Assembly (NCBI GenBank): GCA_002481295.1
Contig: DLDU01000033.1
Span: 79,376-116,974, forward strand
Direction: 5' to 3'
Source of the DNA: Prevotella sp. UBA7764
GTDB taxonomy: Bacteria > Bacteroidota > Bacteroidia > Bacteroidales > Bacteroidaceae
DNA length: 37,599 nucleotides
Of the stretch, positions 17,288 through 25,440 are shown piece by piece (position 1 is the first letter of the stretch; every line of letters starts with the position of its first letter). The notes under the pieces are model-generated. The model was not told the origin of the DNA. It did no database searches and was given only the letters and a program-made list of their open reading frames with translations. The position numbers and the translations under genes were made by a program.

Positions 17288-19249
17288 TTAAATGCAAAGC
17301 AGAACCAGCGTCAGTGCCACACTACCGGTGAGGAACCAGATAGCATACTGACGGACATCGCCACTCTGCCACGGACGGATCGTCTCGCCGGCCTCTTGTG
17401 TTGCCCATGCTGAGAAGTTGAACATGCCGTCGATGACGTGACGGTCGAACCAGGCAATTGGAATAGAGAAGCAGCCGAAGACAACCTTATGAGTGAAGAA
17501 CTGCCAGGCATCGTCGATGTAGAAGCGGTTGAGGGCAGCCTTGTGGAGTTTCGGCATACGGTGCTCGAGCATATCCGGCACAGGGTTCTTGCCGCTGGCA
17601 TACATCCAAGTGGCAAGGGCAAAGCCGATTGTTGCCACGGCCAGAGAGCACCAGGCAGTCATGCCGAAGTGGAAGCTCTGCAAAGGAATATCCTCGCTCA
17701 AACCATTGGCAGAAACGAAGTGACCGAAAGGAATCCATCCTGCCACGCAGCTGATGATAGCCAGGAACACCAAGGGTCCCCACATGATGAAGGGAACTTC
17801 GGCCGGGCGACGGCGGTGCTCGGGATCAGCCTCGTAGTAAGAATTACCCCAGAAGATGACATAATAGAGACGGAACATGTAGAAGGCAGTCATACCTGAT
17901 ACCAAAGTCATGAACCAACCCATGTAGGGAGAGAAGTGGAAGCAAGCGTCCACAATCTCATCCTTAGAGAAGAAACCAGCCAACGGCCAGAAACCGCTGA
18001 TGGCAATCGTTCCGATGAGGAAGCAGATGTTGGTGATAGGCATGTACTTGTGCAGGCCGCCCATATACTCTTTGAAGTTGCTGCCGATGATGACAATGAT
18101 AGCACCGGAGCAGAGGAAGAGCAGAGCCTTGAACATGGCATGAGTGAACAGGTGGAACATGCTGGCCATATAGCCGACACTTCCCTCGCCCTCCATAGAT
18201 GTGCAAACGCCGAGAGCCACGAGCATGTAAGCAATCTGTGAGATGGTCGAGAAGGCCAGACCACGCTTGATATCACGCTGGCAGCAAGCTACAGCAGCTG
18301 CATAGAATGCTGTGAAGGCAGCAATGTATGCGACATAATGAAGTGTGTTAGGAGCATACTGAATCCAAATGGGGAACAGACTGGCAACTTGGTAGACACC
18401 GGCGACAACCATCGTAGCGGCGTGGATCAAGGCACTGACAGGTGTTGGACCCTCCATAGCGTCGGGCAACCAGATATGCAGTGGGAACATTGCACTCTTA
18501 CCGGCACCGCCGATGAACATCAGGAACAGTGCGGTAGGCATGATCCATGCAGCATGAGGCAGACGGTCTGCCAAGGTCGGGTCAGCGTTGAGATCGTAGT
18601 TGAACGTACCCACATAGTAGCTGAAGAACAGGATACCGATGAGGAAGAACAAGTCGGCAAAACGCGTGACGATAAACGCCTTCTTGGAAGCATGCACGGC
18701 GGCGTGCTTGGGATAGTAGAAGCCGATGAGCAGGTAAGAGCATACACCCACGAGCTCCCAGAAGAGATACATCTGGAAGATGTTGGTGGCCACTACCAGT
18801 CCGAGCATACTCATGGTGAAGAGCGACAGGAAAGCATAGAAGCGCTGGAAACCTTTCTCGTAGCCTTCCTTCTTATAGTTCTCGTCGCGCTCGGCCATGT
18901 AGCCGAAGCTATAGATGTGAACCATCATACTCACCGTCGTGATGACAATAAGCATCATCACGCTGATAGGAGTCAGACGGAAACCGATGTTGAACGTCAG
19001 GGCCTCGGTAAACTTCAGCCATGTGAAGTTAAACACGGTCACAGTCGGATAGAGTCCCGTAGAGGCATCACGCCCCACGGCGAAGAAATATTCGTAAGCG
19101 GTGTACAGGCTCATACCCCACAGCACAGCCAGGACAGCCGTGCCGATCATGCCCGCAACCGGTTTTTTCATCTTCATGCCAAGGAGTCCGAGCAAGAGAA
19201 AGCTCAGGAAAGGCAGAAGCAGTATCAAGAATGAATAACTGTATTGCAT
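17288..19249 (-). CDS. nuoL: NADH-quinone oxidoreductase subunit L
   Basis: The 653-residue protein is the largest antiporter-like subunit of complex I. Signatures include WELVGVCSYLLIGFYY, MFPLHIWLPDAMEGPTPVSA followed by LIHAATMVVAGVYQ, STISQIAYMLVALG and HLFTHAMFKALLFLCSGAII. The C-terminal extension (about 560-653) fits the lateral amphipathic helix and final anchoring segment (IWFLTGSVALTLVLLCI) that run along the P module. It is somewhat longer than the E. coli subunit. nuoK ends 7 nt upstream. Confidence 0.96.
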   Translation of the reverse strand: MQYSYSFLILLLPFLSFLLLGLLGMKMKKPVAGMIGTAVLAVLWGMSLYTAYEYFFAVGRDASTGLYPTVTVFNFTWLKFTEALTFNIGFRLTPISVMMLIVITTVSMMVHIYSFGYMAERDENYKKEGYEKGFQRFYAFLSLFTMSMLGLVVATNIFQMYLFWELVGVCSYLLIGFYYPKHAAVHASKKAFIVTRFADLFFLIGILFFSYYVGTFNYDLNADPTLADRLPHAAWIMPTALFLMFIGGAGKSAMFPLHIWLPDAMEGPTPVSALIHAATMVVAGVYQVASLFPIWIQYAPNTLHYVAYIAAFTAFYAAAVACCQRDIKRGLAFSTISQIAYMLVALGVCTSMEGEGSVGYMASMFHLFTHAMFKALLFLCSGAIIVIIGSNFKEYMGGLHKYMPITNICFLIGTIAISGFWPLAGFFSKDEIVDACFHFSPYMGWFMTLVSGMTAFYMFRLYYVIFWGNSYYEADPEHRRRPAEVPFIMWGPLVFLAIISCVAGWIPFGHFVSANGLSEDIPLQSFHFGMTAWCSLAVATIGFALATWMYASGKNPVPDMLEHRMPKLHKAALNRFYIDDAWQFFTHKVVFGCFSIPIAWFDRHVIDGMFNFSAWATQEAGETIRPWQSGDVRQYAIWFLTGSVALTLVLLCI

Positions 19250-19256
19250 GGTTCGT

Positions 19257-19565
19257 TTAGAATTTCATGTTTTCAATACTGTTCACCTGGTCACTGTGAT
19301 AGTTGCGGTAAACATTGATGATGATGGCCAACGCCACGGCGGTCTCGGCAGCACTGATGCCCATGGAGAACAGCGTGAAGAAGACGCCCTCGAACTGTCC
19401 GGGGAACAGAATGCGGTTGAACACTGCAAAGTTCAGGTCAGCCGAGTTGAGCACCAACTCAATAGAGATGAGCATGGCGATCAAATTGCGGTGCGTGACA
19501 AAGCCAAACACGCCGATGAAGAACAGCAGAGTGCTCAGCGCGAGATAACATTCAACGGGAATCAT
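19257..19565 (-). CDS. nuoK: NADH-quinone oxidoreductase subunit K
   Basis: The 102-residue protein has three transmembrane helices and the two conserved membrane Glu positions: ISIELVLNSADLNF and the later GISAAETAVALAI segment. The start MIPVECYLAL at 19565 overlaps the nuoJ stop by 4 nt (ATGA), which indicates translational coupling. The frame is open 15 codons further upstream but lies inside nuoJ. It is part of the proton path in the membrane arm. Confidence 0.95.
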   Translation of the reverse strand: MIPVECYLALSTLLFFIGVFGFVTHRNLIAMLISIELVLNSADLNFAVFNRILFPGQFEGVFFTLFSMGISAAETAVALAIIINVYRNYHSDQVNSIENMKF

Positions 19566-20083
19566 TTCTTGTCCTCCTTTCTTGCGATCATAATGCCACC
19601 GATGATACATGCCAACAAGAAGAGGGAGATGAACTCAAACGGCAACACATATTCATATTTACCAGAGCCGACGAGTGCCTTACCCACTTGGGCCATGGGC
19701 ACCTCAACGTCGGCGACACTGCAGGCAGCGTCAATAAACTTATTCTTCAGAAGCACCACGGCCACGGTAGCCAATCCCACGATCGAGATGAGCGCTCCCT
19801 GCACGACCCTCACGCCCTTGAAGCGACTGGTGAGGTTTTGCAGTGTGCGCTTGCTGACAAGCGAGATGGCGAAGATGTACAGGATGGTGATGCCACCGGC
19901 ATAGATGGAGATCTGCGCGGCACCCAGATAGGTGTAGTCGAGCAGGAAATAGATGCCGGCAATGCCGAACAGCACGAACAACAGGAACGTGGCGGCACGC
20001 ATGATGCTGCGGGTAAACACCGACAGCACGGCTGAGCCAAGGATGACTACAGCCAAGATGCAAAACATTACGATATTAGCCAT
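19562..20083 (-). CDS. nuoJ: NADH-quinone oxidoreductase subunit J
   Basis: The 173-residue membrane subunit has five hydrophobic segments. The typical segments ATFLLFVLFGIAGIYFLLDY and GGITILYIFAISLVSKR are present, corresponding to the helix around the pi-bulge at the E channel. It is 5 nt downstream of nuoI and overlaps nuoK by 4 nt. The C-terminal RKEDKK is a charged tail. Confidence 0.94.
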   Translation of the reverse strand: MANIVMFCILAVVILGSAVLSVFTRSIMRAATFLLFVLFGIAGIYFLLDYTYLGAAQISIYAGGITILYIFAISLVSKRTLQNLTSRFKGVRVVQGALISIVGLATVAVVLLKNKFIDAACSVADVEVPMAQVGKALVGSGKYEYVLPFEFISLFLLACIIGGIMIARKEDKK

Positions 20084-20088
20084 TGTCT

Positions 20089-20658
20089 TTACTTGGTTTT
20101 GGTGTTAAACTCTCCAATCTTCAAAGGTGCGCCGCCATCGATGAGGTTGGGTAGGCTGCCTCCTTGATAAACCTCCTTGTCGAGGTGCATGACGAGCTTG
20201 CTACGGTCAAAGACTGCGTTTTCGAAGTCATTGGTGAAGTGGATCGCATCGAAGTTGCAAGCGTTGACACAGAGTTCGCAGAACATGCAGTCGCCCAAAT
20301 CGTACTGATAGTCATCGAGCACCTTGTGTTTCTTTCCCGTCTCAGGATCGGTCTCCATGTGAGAAGTAATCTTGATGGTGCCGTTGGGGCATGCTTTTTC
20401 GCACATGGTACATGCCGTGCACTTGTAGTCGCCGACTTTCAGACCGCGCTTCACGGCCTGCGGATCCTCGGGATCCTCCACGCGCTTAAACACGAGACGT
20501 CCGCGGTGACGGGCAGAGACGTGGAGCGTGGTCTTGCGGTTCTCGGGATACTGCTCCGTTGACTTTGGGGTGAAGTACTCCTTCATGGTCACCTTCAATC
20601 CCGTAGTCAATGTCTTCACAGCATTCTTAATGCCGCCGAAATATGATTGATTTGACAT
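20089..20658 (-). CDS. nuoI: NADH-quinone oxidoreductase subunit I (2x[4Fe-4S])
   Basis: The 189-residue peripheral subunit carries two [4Fe-4S] clusters (N6a/N6b) that pass electrons towards N2 in NuoB. Ligands are C80, C83, C86, C90 in CTACTMCEKACP and C124, C127, C130, C134 in CMFCELCVNACN, where Asn replaces the usual Pro after the last Cys. The start MSNQSYFGGI at 20658 is chosen. The 13 codons before it (to 20697) would run into nuoH and lack similarity. The gap to nuoH is 13 nt. NuoI is kept although the NuoEFG input module is missing, so electrons must enter through another donor or module. Confidence 0.95.
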   Translation of the reverse strand: MSNQSYFGGIKNAVKTLTTGLKVTMKEYFTPKSTEQYPENRKTTLHVSARHRGRLVFKRVEDPEDPQAVKRGLKVGDYKCTACTMCEKACPNGTIKITSHMETDPETGKKHKVLDDYQYDLGDCMFCELCVNACNFDAIHFTNDFENAVFDRSKLVMHLDKEVYQGGSLPNLIDGGAPLKIGEFNTKTK

Positions 20659-20671
20659 TTCTATATATTTA

Positions 20672-21757
20672 TTAAAGAGTAAGTCCAAGAGCCACACATG
20701 CGGTCATCACCACGAGAGTGAGGAGCATCAGCGGCATGAGATATTTCCACTCGAGCTGCAGGATGTGGTCGATGCGCAGACGGGGGAAAGTCCAGCGGGC
20801 CCACATGAGCACCCAGATGACCACAAGCATCTTACCACCAAACCAGACGAAGCCGGGGATATAGTTCATCACGTTGTCGAAACCGGCAACACCAATGTTC
20901 AGTGGTGCCCAGCCACCCAGGAAGATAGTGGTAGCCAGTCCGGCGATGACCACGAGATTGAGGTACTCAGCCAGATAGAAGTAACCGAAGCCCATACCGG
21001 AGTACTCGGTGTGGTAACCGGCAGTCAACTCACTTTCAGCCTCAGCCAAGTCAAACGGACCACGGTTGGCCTCTGCGTTACCGGCGATAAGGAACACGAT
21101 GAAAGCGACGATGGCAGGAATGTGACCCTGAATGATCAGCCATTTCCAAGGACCTGTCTGCGCCTCGATGATGCCACTGAGCTGCATAGTGCCGCAAAGC
21201 ACCACTGCCGTGACCATGCACAAGCCGAGACTCATCTCATAAGAAATCATCTGCACGGCGCCACGCATGGCAGAGATAACAGAATACTTGTTGTTGGAGC
21301 CCCATCCCGAAAGGATGATGCCGAGGATGCCGATGCTGCTGATGGCAGAGACCATAAACACGCCGACGTTGAAGTCGAGCACGGCAGCGCCCTTGTTCCA
21401 AGGCAGGAACGAGAAGGTGCCCACTGAAGCGATGATGGTCAGAAACGGTGCCAGCGCATACAAGAGCTTGTCTGAGCGGTCCACGCCGAAGATTTCCTTG
21501 ATCAGCATCTTCAGCACGTCGGCCACCACCTGTACGGAACCCCAAGGGCCCACACGCATAGGGCCGAGACGGCACTGGAAGAACGCACAGACCTTACGCT
21601 CGAAATATATCATGAACATGGCGATGAGAGCATAGAGCGTCAGCACGATCAGACCCACCACGACACATTCAATGAGGATTGTCCAAAAGTCCCCCAACCC
21701 GCATGTCTGTCGGAGGAGATTGTCAAACCACTGTGTTACTACTGTGAAATCAAACAT
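20672..21757 (-). CDS. nuoH: NADH-quinone oxidoreductase subunit H
   Basis: The 361-residue membrane subunit forms part of the quinone chamber at the junction of the two arms. Signatures are FERKVCAFFQCRLGPMRVGP, EIFGVDRSDKLLYALAP, ISYEMSLGL and GPFDLAEAESELTAGYHTEY. Eight hydrophobic helices can be traced. It is preceded by an unusually long 123-nt spacer after nuoCD that carries TTGAATG-type repeats; the other operon gaps are 36 nt or less. Confidence 0.96.
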   Translation of the reverse strand: MFDFTVVTQWFDNLLRQTCGLGDFWTILIECVVVGLIVLTLYALIAMFMIYFERKVCAFFQCRLGPMRVGPWGSVQVVADVLKMLIKEIFGVDRSDKLLYALAPFLTIIASVGTFSFLPWNKGAAVLDFNVGVFMVSAISSIGILGIILSGWGSNNKYSVISAMRGAVQMISYEMSLGLCMVTAVVLCGTMQLSGIIEAQTGPWKWLIIQGHIPAIVAFIVFLIAGNAEANRGPFDLAEAESELTAGYHTEYSGMGFGYFYLAEYLNLVVIAGLATTIFLGGWAPLNIGVAGFDNVMNYIPGFVWFGGKMLVVIWVLMWARWTFPRLRIDHILQLEWKYLMPLMLLTLVVMTACVALGLTL

Positions 21758-21765
21758 ATCTTAGT

Positions 21766-21876
21766 AATGTTGAATGTTAAATGTTGAATGCCAAATGACT
21801 TCCTTCGCAATGCTGACTGTTCAGTGTTGAATGCCGACTGATACACTCATCATTCCAAACTTATCATTCATCATTC
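21766..21876. repeat. TTGAATG/CATTCAT-type repeats inside the nuo operon
   Basis: The 123-nt spacer between nuoCD and nuoH is largely variants of AATGTTGAATG and, at its nuoCD end, TCATCATTC/ATTCATCATTCC. The same word family is at 8170-8215. It is transcribed as part of the operon. No gene is present. Confidence 0.6.
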
Positions 21877-21880
21877 CGTT

Positions 21881-23458
21881 TTATCTGTCCAGATCCGGGA
21901 TCACGAAGTCGATAGAGGCACCGGTGGCAATGAGGTCAGCGATCTTCTCGCCACGCAGCATCTTGTCGAAAGCACCGGCGAGCGTCAAGCCCATCGGGCG
22001 CATCTTCACACGATAAGGACTCTTGTCACCACGGCTGTCGAGGTAGACACCAAACTCACCGGCGCCGCCCTCTACAGAGAACCACCACTGGCCCTCGGGC
22101 ACCTTGATGATCGGCTTCTGCTTGATGTAGAAGTCACCCTCAGGGATGTTGTCGATGAGCTGCTCGATGATGTTCAGGCTCTGATAGATCTCGTTGATGT
22201 GGATCATGTAGCGGTCCATCGAGTCGCAGTTCTTACCGAGGATCTGCTCAAACTTGACTTTGTCGTAGAGATCGTAAGGATGGTTCTTGCGGACATCGTT
22301 CTTCCATCCGGCGGCACGTCCGGCAGGACCGGTGACGCCGTAGTTGATGCAGTCCTCAAGATTCATGTAGCCGACACCTTCAAGACGCTGGTGCGTGATG
22401 ACGTTGTCACCGAAGACGTCGAGATACTCCTGTACGAAAGGACGGAGATATTTGCAGAGTGTCTTGGTGTTCTCCACAAAGTGCGGGTCTATATCGGCCT
22501 GCAGGCCACCTATTCTATAATAGTTCTGAATGAGTCGTCCGCCCGTCGTCTCCTCCATGACGTTGAGCACATGCTCACGGTCACGCATACAGTAGAGGAA
22601 AGCCGTCAGGGCACTGAGGTCCTGGGCGCACGTTCCGAGGAAGAGCAAGTGGTTGTCGATACGCTGCAACTCGTCCATGATGGTGCGGATGTAGCGGATG
22701 CGGTCGCTGAGCTCAATGCCCATAGCTTCCTCGATGACACCGACGAGGGCGTGACGATGGTGCATGGCACAGAGATAGTTCAGTCGGTCAGTGAGTGCGA
22801 GGGTCTGAGGATAGGTCATGCTCTCCATCATCTTCTCCATACCGCGGTGGATATATCCGAGGTGAGGATAGATGTGCTTGATGGTCTCACCGTCTACGAC
22901 AGTTCTCAGACGAAGCACGCCGTGGGTACTCGGGTGGTTAGGACCGAAGTTGATGACGAAATCGTCGTCGTCGAGCAGGCGGTGCTTGGTCTCCACGAGA
23001 TCACCGCAGTCGTTGAGGTTCCACTCTGAGGTCCAGTCGGTCTCAGGCTCATCGGTCATGGGGAACTGGTTTTTCTCGGGACTCATATCGAAGTCCTTGC
23101 GAAGTGGCCAGCCTTGGAAGTCGCTGCGCATAAACAGGCGGCGCATGTCGGGATGACCGAGGAACTTGATACCGAAGAAATCATAGACCTCACGCTCGAG
23201 CAGGTCGGCGTCGTGCCAAAGTTTCAGCACAGAGGGGATGACATAGTCCGTCTCTCCCACCTTCTTGGCAATCTGCTTGACAGAGACGCGCTCGTGGCTG
23301 TCGGTATTCTCCAGAATGTAGATACATCCCAGTCCTTCCTCGGGACCGAAATCCTCACCGATGATGGTGACCAGGTAATCGAAATGCTTATCATTTTTCA
23401 GCTTTGCCATCTCAGCGGCAAAGTTGTCAAAACCGAATTCTTTGTTTTCTAACTTCAT
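21881..23458 (-). CDS. nuoCD: Fused NADH-quinone oxidoreductase subunits C and D
   Basis: The 525-residue protein joins the NuoC domain (about 1-130, with LEREVYDFFGIKFLGHPDMR at 87-106) to the NuoD 49-kDa domain (about 165-525). NuoD signatures are NFGPNHPSTHGVLR (170-183), YPHLGYIHRGMEK (197-209), the VTGPAGRAAG loop and the C-terminal PDLDR. The quinone-site His and Tyr are expected in the NHPSTHG and later segments. The C-D fusion is also seen in E. coli and many Bacteroidota. It lies 15 nt after nuoB and is part of the Q module. Confidence 0.96.
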   Translation of the reverse strand: MKLENKEFGFDNFAAEMAKLKNDKHFDYLVTIIGEDFGPEEGLGCIYILENTDSHERVSVKQIAKKVGETDYVIPSVLKLWHDADLLEREVYDFFGIKFLGHPDMRRLFMRSDFQGWPLRKDFDMSPEKNQFPMTDEPETDWTSEWNLNDCGDLVETKHRLLDDDDFVINFGPNHPSTHGVLRLRTVVDGETIKHIYPHLGYIHRGMEKMMESMTYPQTLALTDRLNYLCAMHHRHALVGVIEEAMGIELSDRIRYIRTIMDELQRIDNHLLFLGTCAQDLSALTAFLYCMRDREHVLNVMEETTGGRLIQNYYRIGGLQADIDPHFVENTKTLCKYLRPFVQEYLDVFGDNVITHQRLEGVGYMNLEDCINYGVTGPAGRAAGWKNDVRKNHPYDLYDKVKFEQILGKNCDSMDRYMIHINEIYQSLNIIEQLIDNIPEGDFYIKQKPIIKVPEGQWWFSVEGGAGEFGVYLDSRGDKSPYRVKMRPMGLTLAGAFDKMLRGEKIADLIATGASIDFVIPDLDR

Positions 23459-23473
23459 GACAGTTCGCTTACC

Positions 23474-24289
23474 TTATTGTTGATTGTTATCACTTGCCGC
23501 AGCCTTCTGAGTGTCGGCAGCGGGTTGTTTGTGCACTTCAAATTCCTTTCCCTCCTCGTTGAGAGCGTCGAGCTCACGTCCGAGGGACTCAAGGTCTTCC
23601 TTGTTGGGAGAGGCAGTGACCATGATCGGCGTTTTCTCGCCAATCTTGGCAGCACTGAGATTCTCGTTGCTGATGCCATGCAGACCACCGAGGCCCATGC
23701 TCTCCGCTTTTTCCTCGCGTGTCATCTTGTGGTTGGCACCGCCGAAGAACTTCTCGATCTTCACCTTGCGCTGCAACTGCATCATACCGTAGAGGATAGC
23801 CTCCGGACGCGGCGGGCAGCCAGGGATGTAGACATCCACGGGCACGATCTGGTCGATACCGCGCACGACACTGTAGCTCTTCTTGAAGGGGCCACCGCTG
23901 ATGGTACATCCGCCGACAGCGACAACATACTTTGGTTCGGCCATTTCATCATACAAGCGCTTGAATACCGGGGCCATCTTGTTGGTGATCGTACCGGCGC
24001 ACATGATCAAGTCGGCCTGGCGGGCAGAGTTACGCGTCACCTCAAAGCCGAAGCGAGAGAAGTCGTAACGGGCACAGCCCACAGCCATGAACTCAATACC
24101 ACAGCACGATGTACCGAAGGTCAGCGACCACAGTGAGTTGCTGCGTCCCCAGTTGATCATCTGATCGAGACTTCCCAGCACCACGTTCACGCCACCGTCG
24201 TTGAGCTCGGCAGCAATGTTTTCCAAGGTCTCGTTGTCCTTGAATTCCTCGTAAGGAATGCTCTTGATGTGTGGTTTTCTTATTTCCAT
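23474..24289 (-). CDS. nuoB: NADH-quinone oxidoreductase subunit B with C-terminal extension
   Basis: NuoB binds the terminal N2 [4Fe-4S] cluster that reduces quinone. Ligands are C62 and C63 (TSCCGIEF), C128 (VGGCTISGGPF) and C158 (YIPGCPPRPEAI). The start MEIRKPHIKS at 24289 overlaps nuoA by 10 nt. The frame is open 37 codons upstream, but that part lies in nuoA. The protein is 271 residues. The conserved core ends near 180 (LQRKVKIEKF), leaving about 90 extra residues rich in Glu, Ala, Asn and Gln (ending AAASDNNQQ), probably disordered. The role of the tail is unknown. Confidence 0.96.
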   Translation of the reverse strand: MEIRKPHIKSIPYEEFKDNETLENIAAELNDGGVNVVLGSLDQMINWGRSNSLWSLTFGTSCCGIEFMAVGCARYDFSRFGFEVTRNSARQADLIMCAGTITNKMAPVFKRLYDEMAEPKYVVAVGGCTISGGPFKKSYSVVRGIDQIVPVDVYIPGCPPRPEAILYGMMQLQRKVKIEKFFGGANHKMTREEKAESMGLGGLHGISNENLSAAKIGEKTPIMVTASPNKEDLESLGRELDALNEEGKEFEVHKQPAADTQKAAASDNNQQ

Positions 24290-24630
24290 TCCAATGCTCC
24301 TTTCCGCCAGGCATAAGCCAAGCCTAAAACCAAAACCACCAGGAAGAAGCCGATGCTCACCAAAGCCAGTGAGCCGAACTGCTTCACGACAACGGCCCAA
24401 GGATAGAGCAACACGGTCTCAATGTCGAACATCAGGAAAAGGATGGCAAAGAGATAGTAGCCCGCATGCAAAGGCAACCAGCTGCTGCCGCGCGTGGGGA
24501 TACCGCACTCGAAGGGCTCACCCTTTACCGGATTGTAGGAACGGGGACCGATGAGCTTGGCAATGACATAAGCGCCAAGCACCAGCGTGACAGCCGTCAA
24601 CAAAACGGTGATGAATAAAATGAAGTTCAT
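24280..24630 (-). CDS. nuoA: NADH-quinone oxidoreductase subunit A
   Basis: The 116-residue protein has three transmembrane helices. Signatures are GEPFECGIP (37-45), with the conserved Cys of the TMH1-2 loop, and LFLMFDIETVLLYPWA (64-79), with the conserved acidic pair in the second helix. It is the first gene of the operon A-B-CD-H-I-J-K-L-M-N. No E, F or G is present before or within it. Translation ends inside the start of nuoB. Confidence 0.96.
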   Translation of the reverse strand: MNFILFITVLLTAVTLVLGAYVIAKLIGPRSYNPVKGEPFECGIPTRGSSWLPLHAGYYLFAILFLMFDIETVLLYPWAVVVKQFGSLALVSIGFFLVVLVLGLAYAWRKGALEWK

Positions 24631-24671
24631 AAAAAAATGATAACGTTATTGAATATTCGCTTAAGTGCTTG

Positions 24672-24679
24672 CAAAGTTA
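24672..24679 (-). promoter_or_regulatory. nuoA: -7 box upstream of nuoA
   Basis: TAACTTTG on the minus strand, 41 nt before the nuoA ATG, fits TAnnTTTG. The -33 position reads GTTC, a weak match. No other candidate was seen before the repeat region. Confidence 0.5.
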
Positions 24680-25440
24680 CTAAATCTTTCTGTAACATGA
24701 ACACGATTTGGCTAAAAATGTTATCTCGGCTTGTCAATTCTATAATACTAAGCTATGAGCTTGACAACAGCTTTCTTTGTTCATCCGTCCATGTGCTATA
24801 TAGTCAGACATGTGATATATATAAATAGGTATAGGCGTTGGCTAAAATAGGAAAAGCGTCGGAGAGAATGGGAGAAAAACAGTAACCATTCAATTTAGGC
24901 CGTCCCATAATTAAACATATTTTTGTGTGTTAGTATTCAAACAACTTGTTTCCATCGCCTATCTGTTAAGTAAAGTGACATTTTTGTGGTCACGAGAATC
25001 GATTCTCTTTGACGAAGACCTATCTCGGCCTTGATTTTTGCGGAAATCGTGTAGTTTTTGTAATTAGTGGATAATCAGTGTGTTATGATTTTGCTACATT
25101 ATTGATGCTATGAAATCACTGATTTCTTGCACAGTTTTCTAAAGAATTTGCGGTCATCTCAGTTGTTTGTGCTGATGAAACAAGTGTTTTGTTCGGCACA
25201 AACAACTGAGATGATCAGTACAAACAACTGAGATGATCGGTAGAAACAACTGTTTTGTTACCGAATGCGGGCAAAAGGTAGGGCGTGACATCTCTTTTCC
25301 TTGCTGTTGAACGGGGAATTCGGTCTCTGTGCTCTCTAGTTTGCGTGCGTTGGAGAACAGCTTCTTGTCAAAACAATTGCGATGGCGGGTAAATACACAT
25401 CACCCAGTGATTGCCGTGAAGAGATGGTGCTTTTCCTTCT
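24680..25440. other. Gene-free spacer between nuoA promoter and the HTCS 3' end
   Basis: No credible gene is seen on either strand. The stretch holds a perfect 14-bp palindrome GAGAATCGATTCTC (24994-25007), a 15-nt inverted repeat GAAATCA-C-TGATTTC (25112-25126), the 22-bp repeat array at 25154-25250, and an AATAGGTAT word at 24824-24832. The far 3' part (25260-25440) has nothing recognisable. It is more A+T-rich than the genes around it. Confidence 0.6.
25154..25250. repeat. 22-bp repeat array: one inverted and 2.4 direct copies
   Basis: The unit ACAAACAACTGAGATGATCRGT occurs at 25198-25219 and 25220-25241, with a partial third copy (AGAAACAACTG) from 25242. An inverted copy at 25154-25172 pairs perfectly over 19 bp with 25196-25214, making a large hairpin with a 23-nt loop. 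It could be a protein-binding array, a processed RNA hairpin or a decayed mobile element. Confidence 0.8.

Noticed and set aside
25154..25250. CRISPR array
   Set aside because: The repeats are directly abutting without unique spacers, one is inverted, and there are no cas genes.
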